DNA of 64,000 nucleotides from Staphylococcus felis (GTDB lineage: Bacteria > Bacillota > Bacilli > Staphylococcales > Staphylococcaceae). The stretch's first letter is position 1; every line of letters starts with the position of its first letter. Under the pieces are notes generated by a model. The model was not told the DNA's origin. It worked only from the letters and a program-made list of their open reading frames with translations, and ran no database searches. The stretch lies in contig NZ_CP027770.1 in NCBI RefSeq assembly GCF_003012915.1, positions 992,001 through 1,056,000 of the forward strand. Direction: 5' to 3'. Shown in pieces: positions 30,101 to 41,100 of this stretch. Made by a program: the position numbers and the translations under genes.

Positions 30101-31035
30101 CACCAGAGGAACCGACTGTAAATCCAGTGACATCGGAAACAGAAGTCATAACGGGAACAGGAGAAGCAGGAAGCAAAGTAACAGTAACATTCCCAGATGG
30201 CACAACAGCTACAGGAATGGTAAATGAAGAAGGTCGCTACGAAGTAAATATTCCAGGAACAGTAGATCTAAAAGGCGGAGAAGTGTTGACAGTGACATCA
30301 ACAGACAAAGCAGGTAATACATCAGAAGGAACGACAACGACAGTAGAAGACCAAACAGCGCCAGAAGCACCAACTGTAGATCGAGTGACATCGGAAACAG
30401 AAGTCATAACGGGAACAGGAGAAGCAGGAAGTACAGTAACAGTGACGTTCCCAGATGGAACAACAGCCACAGGAACAGTGGATGAAGAAGGACGATATGA
30501 AGTCAAAATTCCGGACACAGTGGGATTAAAAGGCGGAGAAACAATTAAAGTGACGTTAACTGACAGTTCAGGAAATGTTTCAAAACCAACAGAAATGGTG
30601 GTAGCGCAAGATCATTCTGGAATGCAAAATAAACCGCCAAAAACAGACGGACCAACTTCACCAGGTACAAGTGACGCAGTCATAACAGGAGTAGGAAAAC
30701 CTGGTAGTACGGTAATAGTGACATTCCCAGATGGCACGACTGCAACAGGTATAGTTAAAGCAGATGGCAGTTATGAAGTGAAAGTCCCGAATACAGTAAA
30801 TGCTGAAGATATAGATATTCATAAAGTCAAAGTCTCTATTACAACAGGCGATGGAACAATGGAACATGACTCTAATGTACGTATTGAGCAAAAAGAGATG
30901 AATGAATTACCTGAAACAGGAGTAGGGTCTAATCCATCAATACCATTAATCGGTAGTTTAGCGACAATATTTGGAGGATTATTACTATTATTGTTCAAGC
31001 GTCGTAAGAAAAAAGAAGAAAGTGATAAATCATAA
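21196..31035 (+). CDS. Giant YSIRK/LPETG surface protein with 28 Ig-like domains (3279 aa)
   Basis: Domain order: YSIRK signal ([18 protein letters not shown], cleavage near DVEAAE), a Ser/Thr/Gln/Glu-rich linker, and the N-terminal module shared with the 1397-aa paralogue (about 329-717, beginning [19 protein letters not shown]). A calcium-binding-like [15 protein letters not shown] follows (absent in the paralogue), then 13 divergent Ig-like domains (about 734-1850) and 15 near-identical ones (about 1850-3135). It ends with LPETG (near 3236), a hydrophobic segment and [11 protein letters not shown]. It should be a long sortase-anchored fibre presenting the N-terminal module, a role inferred from architecture. 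Start: the frame opens at 21160, but GAGGAGGAG at 21183-21191 serves the ATG at 21196. Confidence 0.87.
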   Translation: MKKRKGVRRLDFLPNKNNKYSIRKFTIGTASILIGSTLVFGLPRDVEAAETASENVNTTNESSQTKDTTPDTASQDITPTIESNEASQSETLTSQQPSSDKTENTLTQPSNEPTQESSSTETPSQEDSKSEETPPSSTESSQANETSSQNSKSTNTSDSTQDTSTEETPTQEESTAPQDSASSEDSTQESQSTTGSKDAPTTIPNNQTGDKGVAPDTSEATRASYETLTSSIDNTKLTDSLKTVSPDQKETEAQTFLTKYVSEEEAQKIVDEANIDFTTATDQQINEAVLFSAVQNLSDQINQSSPEAVPMTSFRMAAQPAFATTVQEPNRQTYTIPDDPKYLYLLRDLGYNATTVKDNTQLRFSGIGQSSDQITNKINLNLTKWLNLQSEFVNGGQVHLSFNQPKFFNQIESITINGVQMTTTNNGQDWSAPISSNTVKSSLIGVVTNTPVVITLKNNQTLESLGFSNENPVYLTHTWTTNNGEIAAESIQQTLIKPKLDSQVPQTTQSSGFLTGRMVNTIRYNQDENAIKSVHLYKPDENFLQTDYDWLLYIKEQVPKQLLPYIDLSSIKLYVSDEYGNPISKNRYVNISADATGLVDTSQVPLISIMQNQSLSQLNAARGELDANVFYGTLGQSRAYTISYKLKNGVTMEQIAKQVNQNATTTSEARLNFASWLESDYLDKRVIGKSDGGAPHNRILGSYATSFIDFYDYDGDGIPDIADTSPGVNNEDTTPPDAPVIQAIESGSQTVTGTGESGATVKVTFPNGQTSTSTVQSNGTWTVAVPAGTTLKHNDTVSATLTDQANNQSKASAVIVKDTIAPNAVSINPIQDTDRMITGSNAEAGSTVKVTFNNGLTVNANVDPNGNWTLAVPSNVTLKIGDTVKVTATDAAGNKSPESVAQVFGIKIPNPPTINHIEAGSKVISGTGVVGNQVTVTLPGGAKETATVGADGTWTINIPSTVSLNDNDVVSAIQNDGQNNSGAYSVIVKDTIAPNAPLINAVEAGTTQISGQGENGSLIVVTFPDGQTALTSVDEHGNWTVDVPLETPLPVVGDVIKATSIDNADNTSENTIAKAVDTTAPDTPGVLPVELGETTVTGTGEPGATVDVLFKDGTVKSAQVNQEGVWTLEATSENLQLNDSIIVTQTDPSQNTSLSVEVTVKDTVPPEAPGVESIEANAPQVKGTSEPNAHIILETPDGKVVETDADRNGNWTADVSNVAPLQDGSIVVVRQQDASSNTSPVTRVTVKDTVAPEAPTFNEITSSNSNITGTAEPNSTVSIKLPNDVELTVQAQQDGSFSVAIPEGVDLAGGETVQATATDAVGNISQLATTTVKDTTPPDSPIILPISSNDTTISGIAEPNNTINIKMNGQSLEPVQSDETGRFTINIPTVLNGGEIVTATSTDQANNTSTENTTTVSDETQPEAPTVNKVTSEDTIITGTAEPNSTVTIKFPNRETAVGEADTNGKYTINIPSTIDLRGGETIVVTATDTDGNTSPASETIVEDQTAPNPPTVNPITSESTTITGTAEPNSTVLVTLPGGSIIEATTEANGQYSVDFPDTLDLKGGETITVVAKDNADNTSTSTVKIVEDVTPPNAPTINPVTSNSTVVTGTAEPNSTVTIAFPDGTQFETIANASGQYYQDISSVGTLIGGERVTATAKDEAGNTSDSSSAQIIDKTAPDAPSVSEIHSTDKSIVGTAEPNSTVEVVFPDQTSKTTTTDNTGKFEIDMTDAYPLLGGEELIFSATDSAGNKSEPSSAIVLDTTPPKTPTIETVKSTDTTLKGQAEPNTIVTVTFPNGDKAIGATDRLGQFDLEMPPNVNLKGGEVLTVTSTDGAGNTSEETTTTVEDQTAPEAPTVNPVTSKTEAITGTGEAGSKVTVTFPDGITATGTVDEEGRYEVKVPATVDLKGGETIKATLTDKAGNTSEATSTIVEDQTAPEAPTVNPVTSKTEVITGTGEAGSTVTVTFPDGTTATGTVDEAGHYEVKVPDTVDLKGGEVLTVTTTDEAGNTSEETTTTVEDQTAPEAPTVNPVISETEVITGTGEAGSTVTVTFPDGTTATGMVNEEGRYEVNIPGTVDLKGGEVLTVTTTDKAGNTSEATSITVEDQTAPEAPTVDPVTSETEVITGTGEAGSKVTVTFPDGTTATGTVDEEGRYEVTIPATVDLKGGETIKVTTTDEAGNQSEETTTIVEDKSAPEAPTVDPVTSETEVITGTGEAGSKVTVTFPDGTTATGTVDEEGRYEVTIPATVDLKGGETIKVTSTDEAGNQSEETTTTVEDKSAPDTPTVDPVTSETEVITGTGEARSTVTVTFPDGTITTGTVDEEGRYEVKVPDTVDLKGGEVLTVTSTDEAGNTSEETTTTVEDQTAPEAPTANPVTSETEVITGTGEAGSTVTVTFPDGTTATGTVDEEGRYEVTIPATVDLKGGETVKVTSTDKAGNTSEETTTTVEDQTAPEAPTVNPVTSKTEIITGTGEVGSTVTVTFPDGTTATGTVNGEGRYEVRIPDTVDLKGGETIKVTSTDEAGNTSEETSITVEDQTAPEAPTVDPVTSETEVITGTGEAGSTVTVTFPDGTTSEGIVNQEGRYEVKVPATVDLKGGEVLTVTSTDKAGNQSEETSTTVEDQTAPEAPTVNPVTSETEVITGTGEAGSTVTVTFPDGTTTTGTVDEAGHYEVKVPATVDLKGGETIKVTTTDEAGNQSEETTTTVEDKSAPDTPTVNPVTSETEVITGTGEAGSTVTVTFPDGTTVTGTVDEEGRYEVKIPDTVGLKGGETIKVTLTDEAGNQSEETTTTVEDKSAPEAPTVNPVTSETEVITGTGEAGSAVTVTFPDGTTVTGTVDEEGRYEVKIPDTVGLKGGETIKVTSTDEAGNTSEETTTTVEDKSAPEVPTVDPMTSETKAITGTGEAGSKVTVTFPDGTTATGTVDEEGHYEVKIPDTVDLKGGEVLTVTSTDGAGNQSEETTTTVEDKSAPEEPTVNPVTSETEVITGTGEAGSKVTVTFPDGTTATGMVNEEGRYEVNIPGTVDLKGGEVLTVTSTDKAGNTSEGTTTTVEDQTAPEAPTVDRVTSETEVITGTGEAGSTVTVTFPDGTTATGTVDEEGRYEVKIPDTVGLKGGETIKVTLTDSSGNVSKPTEMVVAQDHSGMQNKPPKTDGPTSPGTSDAVITGVGKPGSTVIVTFPDGTTATGIVKADGSYEVKVPNTVNAEDIDIHKVKVSITTGDGTMEHDSNVRIEQKEMNELPETGVGSNPSIPLIGSLATIFGGLLLLLFKRRKKKEESDKS
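26746..30615 (+). repeat. Fifteen tandem 258-bp repeats
   Basis: Fifteen near-identical 258-bp units each encode an 86-aa Ig-like domain ([18 protein letters not shown] type). Local variants ([26 protein letters not shown]) are shared between non-adjacent units, which points to shuffling by recombination. The strict A-rich codon use leaves long empty frames on the other strand. Confidence 0.92.
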
Positions 31036-31110
31036 TAAAAATTAAATTATCTCACTAAATATAAATAGCTAATGATGACAGTATTTTGAAATCACTTTGG
31101 AGAAAATGTA

Positions 31111-31156
31111 GCCCTACAAGTTAGATGTTAATTTCGAACTTGTGGGGTGCTTTTTT
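31111..31156 (+). terminator. Rho-independent terminator of the giant surface-protein gene
   Basis: A stem of about 10-12 bp (CCTACAAGTT with AACTTGTGGGG) is followed by six T. It lies 75 nt behind the stop. Confidence 0.8.
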
Positions 31157-31271
31157 GATTAACCATCTAAAATTAAAATGCACAGTGACGGATATCATAT
31201 TATAAGTTGCTTTTCAAACTGATTTCCATTATTATAAATCGTAATTATTACTATTTAAGAAGAGGGATACT

Positions 31272-32426
31272 ATGTTTGAATGGATAATTATCGGTGGAGG
31301 TATCCACGCAACAACGATTGCATTAAAATTGAGAGAATTGGGTCTTCCAACGCAACAGTTACGCATTATCGATCCACATGATTATTTAATGGCCAACTTT
31401 GATAGACAGACATCGAGAATTGGTATGCCGTATCTACGTTCTCCACTTGTACATCACTGTCATCCAGAGCCGTTTGATTTAAAAAAATTTAGCAAAAAAG
31501 AAAAATATGCACAACCTATGAAAGGGCAGTATCAGAGGCCTCGATTAGATATGTTTATGGAACATTCACAGTACTGGATTAAACATTATGGATTAGATTA
31601 TTGTCATATACGTCATAAAGCAATGTATTTAAACTATTCTAATCATTATTGGACTGTAACGCTTGATAATAACACAGAAATTACTGGTAAATATGTAGTG
31701 TTAGCAATGGGGACACATCAAACGCCATTTATCTCCAAAATATTTGAGAATCAACCAGATGTTCAACACATTCATCAAGTAGAAATAGACGATAAACAAT
31801 CTGTTTCGCATGTTGTCGGAAGTGGTATATCGGCTGGACATTTGACATTGAAATTATTAAAAGAAAGCCAAAAACAAATTCATTTATGGATGAAAAAAGA
31901 TTTTGAAATACATGACTTTGATGCAGATCCAGGCTGGTTAGGGCCTAAAAATATGAAAACATTCCAAGCTGAAGAAAGCTTAGAAAAACGAATTGAAGTG
32001 AATAAAAAAGAAAGACATAAAGGTTCTTTACCTAGAGAAATGTATATTACAATTAAAAATTATGAAAAAGAAGGAAGACTTGTTATTCATCGTGAGCCGA
32101 TTGAAAAATTGGAAAATCATTGTATTGTAACTCAAAATGAATGTATAGATTATGACGGTATTTATTTAGCGACTGGTTTTGATATAGACTTAATGAGACA
32201 ACCTTTAATTAAGAACTTAATTACAAAGTATCATGCGCCGCTTATTAAAGGTTTTCCGATTATATCTGAGTCATTAGAATGGATACCTCAAGTTTTTGTT
32301 TCGGGCATGCTAGCCGATTTAGAATTAGGTCCTTTTGCAAGGAATATTATGGGAGGAAGACAAGCAGCTCAGCGAATAGGTCAGGTGTATCTTGAGCAGA
32401 AACGTTTAGATCAAATTGCCAATTAA
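31272..32426 (+). CDS. FAD/NAD(P)-binding oxidoreductase
   Basis: The 384-aa flavoprotein opens with a dinucleotide-binding motif IIIGGGIHATTIALKL and has a second one, VVGSGISAGHLTLKLL (about residue 180). The ATG motifs VLAMGTHQTP and IYLATGFDID are typical of flavin monooxygenase or ornithine-hydroxylase-like folds. It is cytoplasmic. Substrate and reaction are not evident. An AAGAGGG site precedes the ATG. A NUDIX gene follows in the same direction after 79 nt and may be co-transcribed. Some staphylococcal siderophore-related flavoproteins share this fold, but I have no evidence for that role here. Confidence 0.78.
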   Translation: MFEWIIIGGGIHATTIALKLRELGLPTQQLRIIDPHDYLMANFDRQTSRIGMPYLRSPLVHHCHPEPFDLKKFSKKEKYAQPMKGQYQRPRLDMFMEHSQYWIKHYGLDYCHIRHKAMYLNYSNHYWTVTLDNNTEITGKYVVLAMGTHQTPFISKIFENQPDVQHIHQVEIDDKQSVSHVVGSGISAGHLTLKLLKESQKQIHLWMKKDFEIHDFDADPGWLGPKNMKTFQAEESLEKRIEVNKKERHKGSLPREMYITIKNYEKEGRLVIHREPIEKLENHCIVTQNECIDYDGIYLATGFDIDLMRQPLIKNLITKYHAPLIKGFPIISESLEWIPQVFVSGMLADLELGPFARNIMGGRQAAQRIGQVYLEQKRLDQIAN

Positions 32427-32505
32427 TAGGAATATGGAGTTTATGGACGTATTAAAAATGGAATGCTATCCTTATAAAGAATGTTAAAAAGGAGAGTGGC
32501 ATGTG

Positions 32506-32898
32506 ATGATACGTTGCGTATGTCTAGTGGATGTAAGACAAGACTATTTAAGACTTGTACAAGTTAGGCATAGGGAAAAAATGTATTTCCCAGGTGGTAA
32601 AATTGAAACAGGTGAGACTCTTGAAGAGGCATTGATTCGTGAAATTAAAGAAGAATTAGACTTAACTTTGTCTCCGGAAGATTTGACATTTATTGGGAAA
32701 GTGACAGGTCCAGCATATCCACAGAAAGATGAATTAACAGAATTGAATGGTTTTAAAACGAATCAGCCAATTGATTGGTCGCAGGTTAAAATCCATGCAG
32801 AAATTACAAATATTGATTGGGTTCATTTTGATGAAGTTTCATGTATAGCACCAGCAGTATTAACGTGGATTAATACATTTGAAAGAGTAACAGATTAA
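32506..32898 (+). CDS. NUDIX hydrolase
   Basis: The 130-aa protein contains a complete Nudix box: GGKIETGETLEEALI followed by REIKEELDL (G-x5-E-x7-RE-x-x-EE). Such enzymes hydrolyse nucleoside diphosphates linked to another group, as housecleaning or signalling enzymes. An alternative start GTG at 32503 adds one residue; both use the GGAGAG site at 32491-32496. It lies downstream of the FAD protein gene and before a large hairpin that should end the transcript. Confidence 0.83.
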   Translation: MIRCVCLVDVRQDYLRLVQVRHREKMYFPGGKIETGETLEEALIREIKEELDLTLSPEDLTFIGKVTGPAYPQKDELTELNGFKTNQPIDWSQVKIHAEITNIDWVHFDEVSCIAPAVLTWINTFERVTD

Positions 32899-32921
32899 GA
32901 ATAAATAGAGAACGTATAAAC

Positions 32922-33102
32922 AAAAAAGTAGAGATTGGGACAAAGGCAGTTTGGATTTGAGTATAACTAGAGCAATTCAAAAATGGATTTCAAAATTTTG
33001 AAGGATTGCTCTAAGCTATATCGAAAATGCTTCTTCTTTTGGGGAACCGTTTATCGGTTACCTAGAAGAAAAATCTGCCAAGTTTCAACCTCTACTTTTT
33101 TC
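32922..33102. repeat. Large branched intergenic palindrome, probably a bidirectional terminator
   Basis: Outer arms (GTAGAG..TTGGGAC..GGCAG at 32928 onward, and CTGCC..TTTCAACCTCTAC ending 33095) are complementary. Inside are two hairpins: GAGCAAT..CAAAA/TTTTG..ATTGCTC and TTCTTC..AACCG/CGGTT..GAAGAA. A-run and T-run flank it. Its head (GAGATTGGGACAAA...GGATTTGAG) resembles the reverse complement of the dispersed modules at 45 and 56 kb. Confidence 0.65.
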
Positions 33103-33124
33103 AATAGAATTGAATAACAGTTTG

Positions 33125-33511
33125 CTATTGCTCTATTTTATATAAATTTGGGTATAACCCTATACTAGGAATATTGAATCCGATTGTGTAAATTCGAGCT
33201 TTTTGCCCTTCTTTAATCTCTTTTTGCAAATGATGACTATCAAACTTATTTCTTAATAAGATATCGCTATTTTCTATTTTAATCGTATCATTGCCACTTT
33301 TGAGCTCAACAAATTGTGTTTTTCCAGTTGTAAGTAAGTGATTTTCTTTATATTTTTGAACGATTGTACCTTCGTATGTTTGACGATTCAATTCAGGTAA
33401 AATCGTTCCCATGCTAATAAATAAGATTAATATGATAAATGCAATTATAAAAATAAAATTCATCATACGTGAGCCTATTTGATCAAATAAGCGGTAGAGT
33501 ATATTTTTCAA
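33125..33511 (-). CDS. Small membrane protein, function unknown
   Basis: The 128-aa protein has an amphipathic N-terminus, one strong membrane segment (FIFIIAFIILILFISMG, about 19-35) and an extracytoplasmic-looking beta-rich tail of about 90 residues. No family recognised. The frame starts with TTG at 33511; a good GGAGGG site lies about 7 nt upstream and no in-frame ATG fits it, so TTG is the likely start. It is downstream of and co-directional with the regulator gene at 33579-34709 only in orientation: the regulator lies upstream, separated by 67 nt. Confidence 0.62.
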   Translation of the reverse strand: MKNILYRLFDQIGSRMMNFIFIIAFIILILFISMGTILPELNRQTYEGTIVQKYKENHLLTTGKTQFVELKSGNDTIKIENSDILLRNKFDSHHLQKEIKEGQKARIYTIGFNIPSIGLYPNLYKIEQ

Positions 33512-33578
33512 AAGAGCCCCTCCAAGTATGTCGTTCTATTATTATAGGTGAATCCTATTTGAAAAGAAAGTATTCATT

Positions 33579-34709
33579 TTAATGTTGGTGTTGGTATAAG
33601 ATTTGTGCCAATCGTAATAAAACGATACCGTCAACGGTATGAGGATCCCATTTTGTAATTTCATGGATTTTTTTGAGCCGATAGTTTAACGTGTTTCGAT
33701 GAATAAATAAATCATTTGCAGTTTTGAGGAGTTTTCCATGGTTATTAAAGTATGCTTCTAACGTTTCACCTAAATAATTATCTTCACCAAAATGAATAAT
33801 CCTTTCATAATTTGATATTAATGAATACTGGTTTAAAAAAGGCGTATCTTGAATTGTATGGCAAATCACTTCTAATTCATAGTCTAAATAACAAAATACA
33901 CCAATAGTTATGTTCATCTCATCTAACAGTAATTTTAAATGTTTGCAATTACTGTGCGATTGCACAAGACCTCGAATCCCTGACTCAAAGGTGCCAATCG
34001 TAATTAGACTATGTTCTTGTATATATTCATCAGAGGATTTCTCAATAAAAGTTTTGATTTCTCTTTCAGTTTCACCTCTATGTTGATTTGATTTAAAGAT
34101 AAGTAGGTATTCTTGAGGTGAAACTTTGATGATGTCATCATGGGGTAACCGCCAATTTTCCAGAGTATCGCGTACTTTTTTTAATTTAGATTTACTTGAA
34201 GTATTAATATAAACTGTTGCGACTACAAACGAATCATCTAAATCTAATTGAGCTTTAAAATGGTTACGATTATATTTTTGAATGTCAGGATGATCACTAA
34301 ATAAAATATGAGATAACATTTGTGTGCGTGACAGCACTTGATTGAAATCATTTTCTCGTTCGATGTCTTGAGCAATTACATATTCTGCATTAATTTTAAT
34401 GAGACGCGTGTGTGTTCGTATGTCACTAGGGTGTCCGGATACAATAATGGCACCATAACTTTCATTTTTATATTTAATAGGTGTGATAACTGCTGGGAAT
34501 GTCATATTCCAAAATTTTAAGTTATCTTCTTCAACTTCAATTGGTAAGTTACGCTGAATAGATAATACGGCGGTAGGATAAATTTCGCCCAAACTTTGTT
34601 GATTAGAGGCACTTATGACTTGCCCACTGCGATTAGTAATATAAATGTTGGATTTAAGAACCCCAGCTGCTTGCTTCACAAACTTTTCAGCCCACTGTTT
34701 TTTAATCAT
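33579..34709 (-). CDS. CdaR/PucR-type transcriptional regulator
   Basis: The 376-aa protein has the layout of sugar-diacid regulators: an N-terminal ligand-binding region (about 1-130; SNIYITNRSGQVISAS), a middle GGDEF-like region and a C-terminal PucR helix-turn-helix (about 315-370; NHGKLLKTANDLFIHRNTLN). CdaR homologues activate glycerate or sugar-diacid use, but no such genes are adjacent here, so its regulon is unknown. The frame extends to an ATG at 34766; an AGGAG site 10 nt before the ATG at 34709 and the family's usual MIKKQ-like N-terminus favour 34709. Confidence 0.8.
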   Translation of the reverse strand: MIKKQWAEKFVKQAAGVLKSNIYITNRSGQVISASNQQSLGEIYPTAVLSIQRNLPIEVEEDNLKFWNMTFPAVITPIKYKNESYGAIIVSGHPSDIRTHTRLIKINAEYVIAQDIERENDFNQVLSRTQMLSHILFSDHPDIQKYNRNHFKAQLDLDDSFVVATVYINTSSKSKLKKVRDTLENWRLPHDDIIKVSPQEYLLIFKSNQHRGETEREIKTFIEKSSDEYIQEHSLITIGTFESGIRGLVQSHSNCKHLKLLLDEMNITIGVFCYLDYELEVICHTIQDTPFLNQYSLISNYERIIHFGEDNYLGETLEAYFNNHGKLLKTANDLFIHRNTLNYRLKKIHEITKWDPHTVDGIVLLRLAQILYQHQH

Positions 34710-35120
34710 CTCAATACAGCTCCTATAAATATAATCATATGTAAATTTATCATAAAACTCTAACATTCAACGTGATATAGTCAATGTTTAAAAGTGAGTA
34801 AGATAAAATATTTTTTGTTGTTTAAAATTTCAGCGGAAGAATACGCTAAGTATTTGACTCAACTCATGTTGTGCATATTAACAATATTATAAATATATTT
34901 TGATGAGAGTACAACTGTATTATTTCCTTTATTTATAGTCTATAAACATATTTGTCAATCTATTTTATAGTGTTCAAAATAATGCATTGCACTATATAGT
35001 TGGCATAAAACTATTACCTCGCTCATTTTTATATGATAACATTTATTATGTATTACTCAATATAGTTTCTGGTGATAAGAACACAGTGAGTAAAATGTTG
35101 TATAAAGCGAGGGGTAAATA
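34710..35120. other. A/T-rich intergenic region between divergent regulator and surface-protein gene
   Basis: This gap should hold the promoters of both genes. I see a TATAGTG/CACTATA inverted repeat (34966-34972 and 34990-34996) but no convincing -35/-10 pair and no gene. Confidence 0.4.
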
Positions 35121-38100
35121 ATGGCGAAAAACAATAAGCCTAATTCGAGAAGTCTAGATTTCTTACCAAATAGGCAAAATAAGTATTCTATTCGTAAATT
35201 TACAGTAGGAACTGCATCAATTTTAGTAGGTGTTACTCTCCTATTAGGAGCTCATAATGATGCACAGGCTGAAGAAATCAGTCAGAAAGCAAATGCTACC
35301 GAAGAAAACACAAAAGAAAATGATGAAGATAATTTGAATTCATTAGAAAATAGTGGCCCAGCAGCAATTGAAGAAGAGCGTGCTGAAGAGGAAGCATCAT
35401 TACAAGATGATGCGGCAACTTCAACAGAAGAAGATTCAGACGAGGCAGTTCAACCTGCTGAAGAGCCAGTAGTAAATAGTGACAGTAATGAAGTTGAAGC
35501 AATTGATAGTAATAGCAACAAAGAAACAATAGAAATGACAGAAGAAAATACGCCATCTCAAAGCAACAGCATCGATAACGAAACATTACAAACACCTCCA
35601 GCAGATACTGAAAATACAATCAAAGAGGACAAACCTGAAGTAACAAAATCTTTGGAAACTGATGAAGAAGCGACTCATGATAATAAAGAGCATAATACTG
35701 ATGTGGTTTTAATCGATTCAGTCGTTGATAGCGAAACAGCAGTAACATATCTTTCTAAGAGCAACAATATATCTAAAGAAAAAGCAACGCAAATTGTCAA
35801 TAACTTAGGTGTTGATCTTGAAAACGTGACGCCTAAAGCGCTTCAAAAAGCAATAGTTGATGCATTAGCAAATGAACAAAACAAATATGATGTACAAGCA
35901 TCAACAGCAGCAATTCGTAAGCCAAATGCTTTAACGAATTCATTTGTGACAGGTACAACAAGATTTTTTGTTGCGGTTCAACCTAAACAAGATATACCTC
36001 AAAATGAAACTTACCAACCGCACGCTAAACAAGCCCCAACACATTACCGTTATGGTCAAGTTGGTGTTGCCAAAGAAGCTATTGCAAACTTAAATGTCTT
36101 GCCAAAAGATGCTAGATATTCATGGAAAGACAATAGCGTTTTCCAAAAAGTGGGCAATCAATTGGCTACAATCGTGGTCACTTATGCTGATAACACAGTA
36201 GATGAAGTGAAAGCGCCGATTTTTGTGGCTTATGGATATGAGGAAGATGGAGAAAAGTACAGCGGTGTAGCATATTCTGCTGAGAATAAATTCGAAACAA
36301 CAAATGCAGATGTATTTATTGCCCCACGTACAGAAGACTTAACATCTGATGAATCGCGTCAAGAAAATACAATTGATTTCTCACTGTCAACAGTATACAA
36401 CTTGAACAGAGTTACATCCGGTATGACAACTTATATTGAATTAGATGAACGTATTGCAAAGTATGTTACAAAAATCACTGGAAATATTGGTCAAGTAGAT
36501 GCCGGCGCTAAACCAAATCGTCCATTTGAATGGGAACGCGTACGTAATGCTAAAGGTGAATTGACAAATACTTGGAAACACCGTACATTCAATGCATTAG
36601 GTTATTCAGATAAGCAAACATCTGTATTTTTAGGGGATTCTCCGGCTGTTTCACAAGTTAGTGCATCTCAAATTCATTTAGAAGACTCTATTAGAAATTT
36701 GATGAATGAAGATACATTGTTACAAAACGGTGATTTAACATTTAGAACATATACAACGAATAAAGATGGACAAATCATCCTAAATACAGACCGTAATAAT
36801 TATTTCCAAGTTGCAGACGAAGCAAAAGATGAATTAGTAGAAGGTACTAATTTAACTGAAAGAAACTGGTTTAATGATTCTGGTACAATTACGCATTTCG
36901 AACCACAAGCAGGACCTAATGGTGGCATCGTATTTGATCAATATATCAATAAAGATTCACGAGGTACTTTAAATGGTTACGGTGCACAACCTAATAAAAA
37001 CTGGGAATATCGATTTGAGATTGATCCGAGATTATTAAAATATGTAGATGATGTTGAAATACATTATATAAAAGAAGACGGTAAAAGCTGGGAAGTGAGC
37101 GAAAGCTTAAAAAATCGTTTTGATAATGAAAGTAATGCCCTAGGTGGAACGAAACGTGAAGGATGGAATGATTTTGAATATCGTTTCAATAATGGAGATA
37201 AGATTGAATCTACTTATACTGGAAATCCTACAGATGGTGGACCCCAAACTGGAATCAGTGGTACACGTGGACCAGTAGCATGGTTTGATACTCGAGAACA
37301 GTCACAAGATAAACCAAACGGATATAAACATCAAGACAGTGAGTTAAAGCCTGGACAAGGTTATTTTACGTTAGATTCTGTTGCTTCAAATGTAGATGCG
37401 AGACAGTTAAACTTTAAGCCAGGTTTAATTGATCCTGCACGTGTAAGGGTTGTTGCAAAATTAAAAGATGGAATAACACTGAATGATGTATTAGGCGAAA
37501 ATCGAGATGAAAATTTTGCTTTTAGAGGTTATTTAGTTAATAAAAATAATGAAATTATCCCAAGTTCAGCTGGATCAGGTTTTTATCAGGCATTAGATGT
37601 TGATGGTGATGGTGTCGCTGATGAAATTGATAATGAAATTGTCATCCCAGATCCACCAACACCTATTGCAGATAATTTTACACCTCAAGGACAAGGGATT
37701 GAGACAAACGTTGGAGAAGTACCTGATCCTAAATCAGGCATTACAAATATTAATGAGCTACCAGCTAATGCAACATATCATTGGGAAGTTGTTCCAAATG
37801 TGAGTGTACCAACTGAAGAAGGTAATCCAATTGAAGCAAATGTCATTGTAACATATGAAGATGGGTCTCAAGATAAAGTAGCTGTTCCAATTACTGTCAA
37901 AGATATTCCAAATGAAGCACCGACAATTACACCAATTGAAGATAAGACAGTGGTAGAAGGTCAGCCAATAGAGGCAATTCCAGTTACAACAACAGATGAC
38001 AGCGGAGAAAAACCGACGGTAGAAGTGGAAGGATTACCACCAGGATTAACATATAATACTGAAACAGGAGTCATCGAAGGGACACCGGAAGTACCAGACT

Positions 38101-41100
38101 GGAGAGATGATCTCCCAAATAAAGACTTTGAAGAAGAAAGAGATTACACAGTAACAGTAACGTCAACAGATGGAGACGGAGCGACAACGACAGAAGACTT
38201 CACAATCAAAGTCCAAAGAGATACAGATAAAGATGGTAATCCAGATGTAAGAGATACAGATGATGATGGAGACGGCGTACCAGATCAAGACGAACTAGAT
38301 AACGGAAAAAATCCGAAAGACGGAACAGATCAAAATAACACACCGCCGACAATTACGCCAATCGAAGATAAGACAGTGGTAGAAGGTCAGCCAATAGAGG
38401 CAATTCCAGTTACAACAACAGATGACAGCGGAGAAAAACCGACGGTAGAAGTAGAAGGATTACCACCAGGATTAACATATAATACTGAAACAGGAGTCAT
38501 CGAAGGGACACCGGAAGTACCAGACTGGAGAGATGATCTCCCAAATAAAGACTTTGAAGAAGAAAGAGATTACACAGTAACAGTAACGTCAACAGATGGA
38601 GACGGAGCGACAACGACAGAAGACTTCACAATCAAAGTCCAAAGAGATACAGATAAAGATGGTAATCCAGATGTAAGAGATACAGATGATGATGGAGACG
38701 GCGTACCAGATCAAGACGAACTAGATAACGGAAAAAATCCGAAAGACGGAACAGATCAAAATAACACACCGCCGACAATTACGCCAATCGAAGATAAGAC
38801 AGTGGTAGAAGGTCAGCCAATAGAGGCAATTCCAGTTACAACAACAGATGACAGCGGAGAAAAACCGACGGTAGAAGTAGAAGGATTACCACCAGGATTA
38901 ACATATAATACTGAAACAGGAGTCATCGAAGGGACACCGGAAGTACCAGACTGGAGAGATGATCTCCCAAATAAAGACTTTGAAGAAGAAAGAGATTACA
39001 CAGTAACAGTAACGTCAACAGATGGAGACGGAGCGACAACGACAGAAGACTTCACAATCAAAGTCCAAAGAGATACAGATAAAGATGGTAATCCAGATGT
39101 AAGAGATACAGATGATGATGGAGACGGCGTACCAGATCAAGACGAACTAGATAACGGAAAAAATCCGAAAGACGGAACAGATCAAAATAACACACCGCCG
39201 ACAATTACGCCAATCGAAGATAAGACAGTGGTAGAAGGTCAGCCAATAGAGGCAATTCCAGTTACAACAACAGATGACAGCGGAGAAAAACCGACGGTAG
39301 AAGTAGAAGGATTACCACCAGGATTAACATATAATACTGAAACAGGAGTCATTGAAGGGACACCAGAAGTACCAGACTGGAGAGATGATCTCCCAAATAA
39401 AGACTTTGAAGAAGAAAGAGATTACACAGTAACAGTAACGTCAACAGATGGAGACGGAGCGACAACGACAGAAGACTTCACAATCAAAGTCCAAAGAGAT
39501 ACAGATAAAGACGGTAATCCAGATGTAAGAGATACAGATGATGATGGAGACGGCGTACCAGATCAAGACGAATTAGATAACGGAAAAAATCCGAAAGACG
39601 GAACAGATCAAAATAACACACCACCGACAATTACGCCAATCGAAGATAAGACAGTGGTAGAAGGTCAACCAATAGAGGCAATTCCAGTTACAACAACAGA
39701 TGACAGCGGAGAAAAACCGACGGTAGAAGTAGAAGGATTACCACCAGGATTAACATATAATACTGAAACAGGAGTCATTGAAGGGACACCAGAAGTACCA
39801 GACTGGAGAGATGATCTCCCAAATAAAGACTTTGAAGAAGAAAGAGATTACACAGTAACAGTAACGTCAACAGATGAAGACGGAGCGACAACGACAGAAG
39901 ACTTCACAATCAAAATCCAAAGAGATACAGATAAAGACGGTAATCCAGATGTAAGAGATACAGATGATGATGGAGACGGCGTACCAGATCAAGACGAACT
40001 AGATAACGGAAAAAATCCGAAAGACGGAACAGATCAAAATAACACACCACCGACAATTACGCCAATCGAAGATAAGACAGTGGTAGAAGGTCAGCCAATA
40101 GAGGCAATTCCAGTTACAACAACAGATGACAGCGGAGAAAAACCGACGGTAAAAGTAGAAGGATTACCACCAGGATTAACATATAATACTGAAACAGGAG
40201 TCATCGAAGGGACACCGGAAGTACCAGACTGGAGAGATGATCTCCCAAATAAAGACTTTGAAGAAGAAAGAGATTACACAGTAACAGTAACGTCAACAGA
40301 TGAAGACGGAGCGACAACGACAGAAGACTTCACAATCAAAGTCCAAAGAGATACAGATAAAGATGGTAATCCAGATGTAAGAGATACAGATGATGATGGA
40401 GACGGCGTACCAGATCAAGACGAACTAGATAAAGGGACTAATCCAAAAGACTCTAGTGACACACCTGATGTTGTAGCACCAGATGCACCGAAAGTGAACA
40501 ATCCACAACCAGGAGATAAAGAAGTGACTGGAACAGGAGAACCAGGAACAACAGTTGTCGTAACATTCCCGAATGGAGAAACAGGCACAGGAAAAGTGGA
40601 TGAGAAAGGAAACTGGAGTGTACCAGTACCACCAACAGAAGTGCTGGAAGAAGGAGAAATCATTACAGTTGTCAACAAAGATAACAACGGTAACACATCA
40701 GAGCCAGGAACAGGAACAGTAACAGATACAATCGCGCCAGATGCACCGAAGGTGAACAATCCACAACCAGGAGATAAAGAAGTGACTGGAACAGGAGAAC
40801 CAGGAACAACAGTCGTCGTAACATTCCCGAATGGGGAAACAGGCACAGGAAAAGTGGATGAGAAAGGAAACTGGAGTGTATCAGTACCACCAACAGAAGT
40901 GCTGGAAGAAGGAGAAGTCATTACAGTTGTCAACAAAGATAACAACGGTAACACATCAGAGCCAGGAACAGGAACAGTAACAGATACAATCGCGCCAGAT
41001 GCACCGAAGGTGAACAATCCACAACCAGGAGATAAAGAAGTGACTGGAACAGGAGAACCAGGAACAACAGTTGTCGTAACATTCCCGAATGGGGAAACAG

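Noticed and set aside
29286..30518. Several minus-strand frames of 75-140 codons in the giant surface gene
   Set aside because: They repeat with the 258-bp period and are by-products of the A-rich codon use of the repeats.
26746..30615. CRISPR-like regular repeats
   Set aside because: The units are 258 bp without spacers and are in-frame coding repeats; no cas genes are present.
34966..34996. TATAGTG/CACTATA inverted repeat as operator
   Set aside because: Seven-bp arms in very A/T-rich DNA are expected by chance; no supporting promoter was found.
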